The translations under genes were made by a program, and so were the position numbers. Source: Gemmatimonadota bacterium (GTDB lineage Bacteria; Gemmatimonadota; Gemmatimonadetes; Gemmatimonadales; Gemmatimonadaceae). Taken from it: a DNA stretch of 34,344 bases. The notes under the pieces are model-generated. The model saw only the letters and a program-made list of their open reading frames with translations. It was not told where the DNA came from and ran no database searches. The stretch spans positions 1 to 34,344 of the forward strand of contig JAQBPY010000309.1 of the NCBI GenBank assembly GCA_028287285.1, read 5' to 3'. Within the stretch, counting starts at the first letter, position 1. Each line of letters starts with the position of its first letter. Of the stretch, positions 32,144-34,344 are shown one piece after another.

Positions 32144-33446
32144 AATGTCGAACCGGCCTGCCGGACCGATCGGTTGCCGCGTCACTGCGGCGCACTCCCG
32201 GAATCCAAACCACGTCGTCCCCAAGAACAACCACTGGCCACCCACTTCGTTCGCCACCGCGCAGACCGCTCTCCGAGAGATAGCGCTTCACGCGCCGGCG
32301 CGGCTGGCCTGCGGCAGGGGTCAGCCGATCTCCGTCTGCCCACCGCCGTACGATCGCGGCGCCTGACGGTACCTCAAATGATGCGCACCAGCCCGTGTCG
32401 CCGGCTTCACCTGCCGCCATGCTCTCCTGCACGTGAAAACGAAAACGCCCCCAATCCAGCGATCCCCGCACGGGCAGTATCGCCGGAGGTGCAACGGAGT
32501 CGTCTATCCGCCCTAGAATGTAGGTAGTGCGCGTGGCTTCCAGATACCATCCCCCCGCCAGCGGCATTCGTCCGCTGCCGCGCCGAGACGTTGTAAACTC
32601 GGCCAACCGTCGTGTTCCGCGCGCGTCGAGTGCAAGACCAATGCGTCCGGCGAGCGCATTCCACAGCACAGCAAGGGAATCCGGGCCATGGCCGGCCAGT
32701 TCCGCCGCAGCAACAACGAGCCGGCCCCCTGCCTCAACGTGCGTGTGCAACCCCGTCGCTACGAAGCATTCGATCTCACGGCGCAGCGTTGCCGCGCGCT
32801 CGGAGACATCCAGCAACCATGCATCCACCCCTGCATCCGTGCTCCGTAATGCAGGTAGGAGGTCATGCCGGACACGGTTGCGCAGGAACTCACGCGACGT
32901 GTTGCTCGGGTCTTCAACCCAGTCAACGCCGGTGGCACTGGCGTATCCTTCCAGCATGGTACGACGCAGGCCCACGAATGGACGCATGATTGGGCTTTCC
33001 GCGTAGAGGCCCGCGAGACCGCGAGCGCCGCTGCCGCGCATCACTCGCATCAGCACCGTCTCGATATGGTCATCCTCTGTGTGCGCCGTGACGACGCGAG
33101 CGCCGTGCGTGAGCGCCGCAGTGCGCAGGAAGTGATGCCGCGCCGTACGCCATCCATCCTCGCGCCCATTACCCATCGTCACCTGTTCTGCGCGCGTCGA
33201 GACGACCGGTAGACCCAGCCGGCTCGCCGTGGCCAGGACGAGGCCAGCGGCCTGCGACGCGGCGGCACCCGTTCCATGGTCAAACGTGGCGACGGCGGCA
33301 ATGTGCCGGGGTGCTGCCGCAGCCATCGCATGCAGCAGCACCATCGAGTCGAGTCCGCCCGAAACGGCCAGCAGCAAAGGCCGGCCCGCCTCCTCCGCGG
33401 CCCGGCGCGCTGCCTCCCGTACAGCTCGCACATCATCCTGGTGCAT
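32118..33446 (-). CDS. tilS: tRNA(Ile)-lysidine synthase
   Basis: This is 442 residues. The N-type ATP pyrophosphatase PP-loop SGGLDS is at 29-34. GARVVTAHTEDDHIETVLMR and RNRVRHDLLPAL are typical of TilS. The C-terminal domain (residues ~350-430) has GDRLTPAAGQPRRRVKRYLSE, fitting the TilS C-terminal substrate-binding domain. It converts C34 of tRNA-Ile(CAU) to lysidine so that it reads AUA and is charged by IleRS, whose gene is about 7 kb away. The start is ATG 33446, with no good Shine-Dalgarno sequence. It is the first gene of the operon, divergent from a small plus-strand gene. Confidence 0.95.
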   Translation of the reverse strand: MHQDDVRAVREAARRAAEEAGRPLLLAVSGGLDSMVLLHAMAAAAPRHIAAVATFDHGTGAAASQAAGLVLATASRLGLPVVSTRAEQVTMGNGREDGWRTARHHFLRTAALTHGARVVTAHTEDDHIETVLMRVMRGSGARGLAGLYAESPIMRPFVGLRRTMLEGYASATGVDWVEDPSNTSREFLRNRVRHDLLPALRSTDAGVDAWLLDVSERAATLRREIECFVATGLHTHVEAGGRLVVAAAELAGHGPDSLAVLWNALAGRIGLALDARGTRRLAEFTTSRRGSGRMPLAGGWYLEATRTTYILGRIDDSVAPPAILPVRGSLDWGRFRFHVQESMAAGEAGDTGWCASFEVPSGAAIVRRWADGDRLTPAAGQPRRRVKRYLSESGLRGGERSGWPVVVLGDDVVWIPGVRRSDAATDRSGRPVRHYVCERIDR

Positions 33447-33489
33447 TCCGAAATGTAGCGCCCTTGCCCTCTGGCTCGCCCCGGTACCC

Positions 33490-33496
33490 TATACTA
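33490..33496. promoter_or_regulatory. Candidate bidirectional -10 element between tilS and small gene
   Basis: TATACT (33490-33495, plus strand) is a near-consensus -10 box. Its reverse complement TAGTAT/AGTATA overlaps it on the minus strand, so one symmetric element could drive both the small plus-strand gene and tilS. Neither strand has a good TTGACA at 16-18 nt. Two 8-bp palindromes, GTTGCAAC (33507-33514) and ACTGCAGT (33515-33522), follow on the plus side and could be operators. The 105-nt interval 33447-33551 holds nothing else I can support. Confidence 0.45.
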
Positions 33497-33551
33497 TCTT
33501 CCCCGCGTTGCAACACTGCAGTACTGAAATCACGGCGACAGGAGCGTTCTC

Positions 33552-33725
33552 TTGGAAACTCATGGCCCGCTCGGCACCCTCTGGGTCGGTCTTGGCCTTT
33601 GCTGCTTTTATATTGCCCTCGTGTGGATCAACACGCTTCTGGGCGTCCTCACCACGCCGCTGTTCATCGTTCCGCTGACGTGGGTGCAGGACAAGCTGCT
33701 CGGCAAGAATCAGGTGCGTGGGTAA
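33552..33725 (+). CDS. Small membrane protein (57 aa), TTG start, function unknown
   Basis: The frame begins with TTG (METHGPLGTLWVGLGL) and ends KNQVRG before TAA at 33723-33725. AGGAG at 33540-33544 sits 7 nt upstream of the TTG, an excellent ribosome-binding site, and a TATACT -10 box lies 56 nt before the start codon. Two hydrophobic stretches (LWVGLGLCCFYIALVWINTL and GVLTTPLFIVPLTW) suggest a membrane hairpin or one long helix with a re-entrant segment. It is followed by a rho-independent terminator, so it looks like a complete one-gene transcription unit. No family is recognised. Confidence 0.72.
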   Translation: METHGPLGTLWVGLGLCCFYIALVWINTLLGVLTTPLFIVPLTWVQDKLLGKNQVRG

Positions 33726-33760
33726 CCCACGCGCGTATCGACAGTGGAATTGGCTTGGTG

Positions 33761-33798
33761 AGGGACGCATGCTGACGCATGCGTCCCTTCCCTTTTTT
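33761..33798 (+). terminator. Rho-independent terminator abutting the next start codon
   Basis: AGGGACGCATG (33761-33771) pairs perfectly with CATGCGTCCCT (33778-33788) around a 6-nt loop. The run TTTTTT follows at 33793-33798. It closes the small membrane protein unit 35 nt after its stop. The ATG of the following peptidase gene is only 3 nt beyond the T-run (33802), so the hairpin may instead act as an attenuator for that gene. Confidence 0.88.
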
Positions 33799-33801
33799 CG
33801 C

Positions 33802-34344
33802 ATGTCCTCACGCCGCGCCGTTCGCATTCTCCTTGCCGCCGGGTTGTTCACGGTGCCGGGCCTTCTGGACGCGCAGAGCCCCAGGCCGTGGCTCGACTGG
33901 TGGACCACGAACACGGAGCATTTCGCCTTCCACTACCCGTCGGCATACAAGGTATGGGCGTTGGCCCTTGCCGAACGGATGGAGGGTGTCCGAGCCCAGG
34001 TGGAACGAGTGGTTGGGTACGCGCCTCCGCAGCGCGTCAATATCGTCATTGACGACCCGAGCAACAACGCCGACGGCACCGCCTACACGCCGCTGGGCGC
34101 GCCAGCCATCGTGCTCTGGCCTACCCCGCCCGATCCGCGCGAGGAGATCGGCAACTTTGCCCAGTGGGACGAGCTCGTGGCAACCCACGAGTTTGCGCAC
34201 ATTGCACACCTGACCCGCCCCTCGCGGAACCACTGGCGCAGCCTGCTCCTGTCGCTTTCGCCGGTACCGCTGGGACCCATCGCCATCAACTCACCGCGAT
34301 GGGTCATCGAGGGCTACGCCACCTACGTAGAGGGACGCGTTACC
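33802..34344 (+). CDS. Secreted gluzincin-type metallopeptidase-like protein, partial (runs off window)
   Basis: The first 181 codons are present, with no stop before the window end. The N-terminus is a clear signal peptide (SSRRAVRILLAAGLFTVPG, cleavage near LLDAQ). The zinc-binding HEFAH is at 129-133, and WVIEGYATYVEGR provides a likely third ligand at E170. This resembles the peptidase-MA-like N-terminal domains of large Gemmatimonadota/Bacteroidota outer-surface proteins, which often continue into WD40-type beta-propellers; the continuation cannot be seen. No Shine-Dalgarno sequence precedes the ATG, which lies directly after a terminator hairpin. Confidence 0.85.
   Translation, partial: MSSRRAVRILLAAGLFTVPGLLDAQSPRPWLDWWTTNTEHFAFHYPSAYKVWALALAERMEGVRAQVERVVGYAPPQRVNIVIDDPSNNADGTAYTPLGAPAIVLWPTPPDPREEIGNFAQWDELVATHEFAHIAHLTRPSRNHWRSLLLSLSPVPLGPIAINSPRWVIEGYATYVEGRVT

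Overview
The window is high-GC bacterial DNA, densely coding and almost entirely on the minus strand. Gene content and style suggest a member of the Gemmatimonadota: signal peptides ending in AQ, gluzincin-type membrane peptidases, DUF4388/TPR proteins, an IleRS of the type-2 group and a B. subtilis-like CheA/CheC/CheD/CheY set. This assignment is an inference from style, not from a marker-gene comparison.

Layout in the direction of minus-strand transcription (right to left). (1) A plus-strand gene for a secreted HExxH peptidase runs off the right edge (33802 onward). Upstream of it are a 57-residue membrane protein with a TTG start (33552-33725) and a clear rho-independent terminator. (2) Divergent from these, tilS-hpt-ftsH form a tight operon that ends in a strong terminator (29543-29579). 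(3) From 29518 down to 470, 29 genes follow with no gap longer than 27 nt, and most junctions are ATGA, GTGA or TGATG overlaps. The first part is housekeeping: a TMEM260-like DUF2723 protein, yggS, divIVA, a purine nucleoside phosphorylase, ileS, a DksA/TraR zinc-finger protein, two tandem lspA genes and an rluD-type pseudouridine synthase. The row continues without a break into a chemosensory cluster (cheW, cheY, cheA, cheC). Next comes an unusual core: a 909-residue TPR protein, a DUF4388 protein, a TPR-roadblock protein, two single roadblock proteins, an MglA-type GTPase, a protein with two DnaA-like AAA+ modules and no DNA-binding domain, and a second DUF4388-TPR protein. It then returns to cheR, cheD and cheB, followed by an ExeA-type ATPase, two cheW genes, a TPR protein and a membrane-anchored metallopeptidase. 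(4) At the left edge, a small leaderless-looking membrane protein gene with a near-consensus sigma-70 promoter precedes a tRNA-Val(TAC) cut by the window edge.

Working hypothesis: the chemosensory proteins, the MglA GTPase, the three roadblock domains and the DUF4388 proteins form one signalling and cell-polarity module. By analogy with Myxococcus MglA/MglB it could control surface motility or pilus polarity. The tandem DnaA-like ATPase between the GTPase and a DUF4388-TPR protein is the component with no obvious precedent, and it is the strongest candidate here for an undescribed system. No methyl-accepting receptor, flagellar or pilus gene lies in the window, so the output is unknown.
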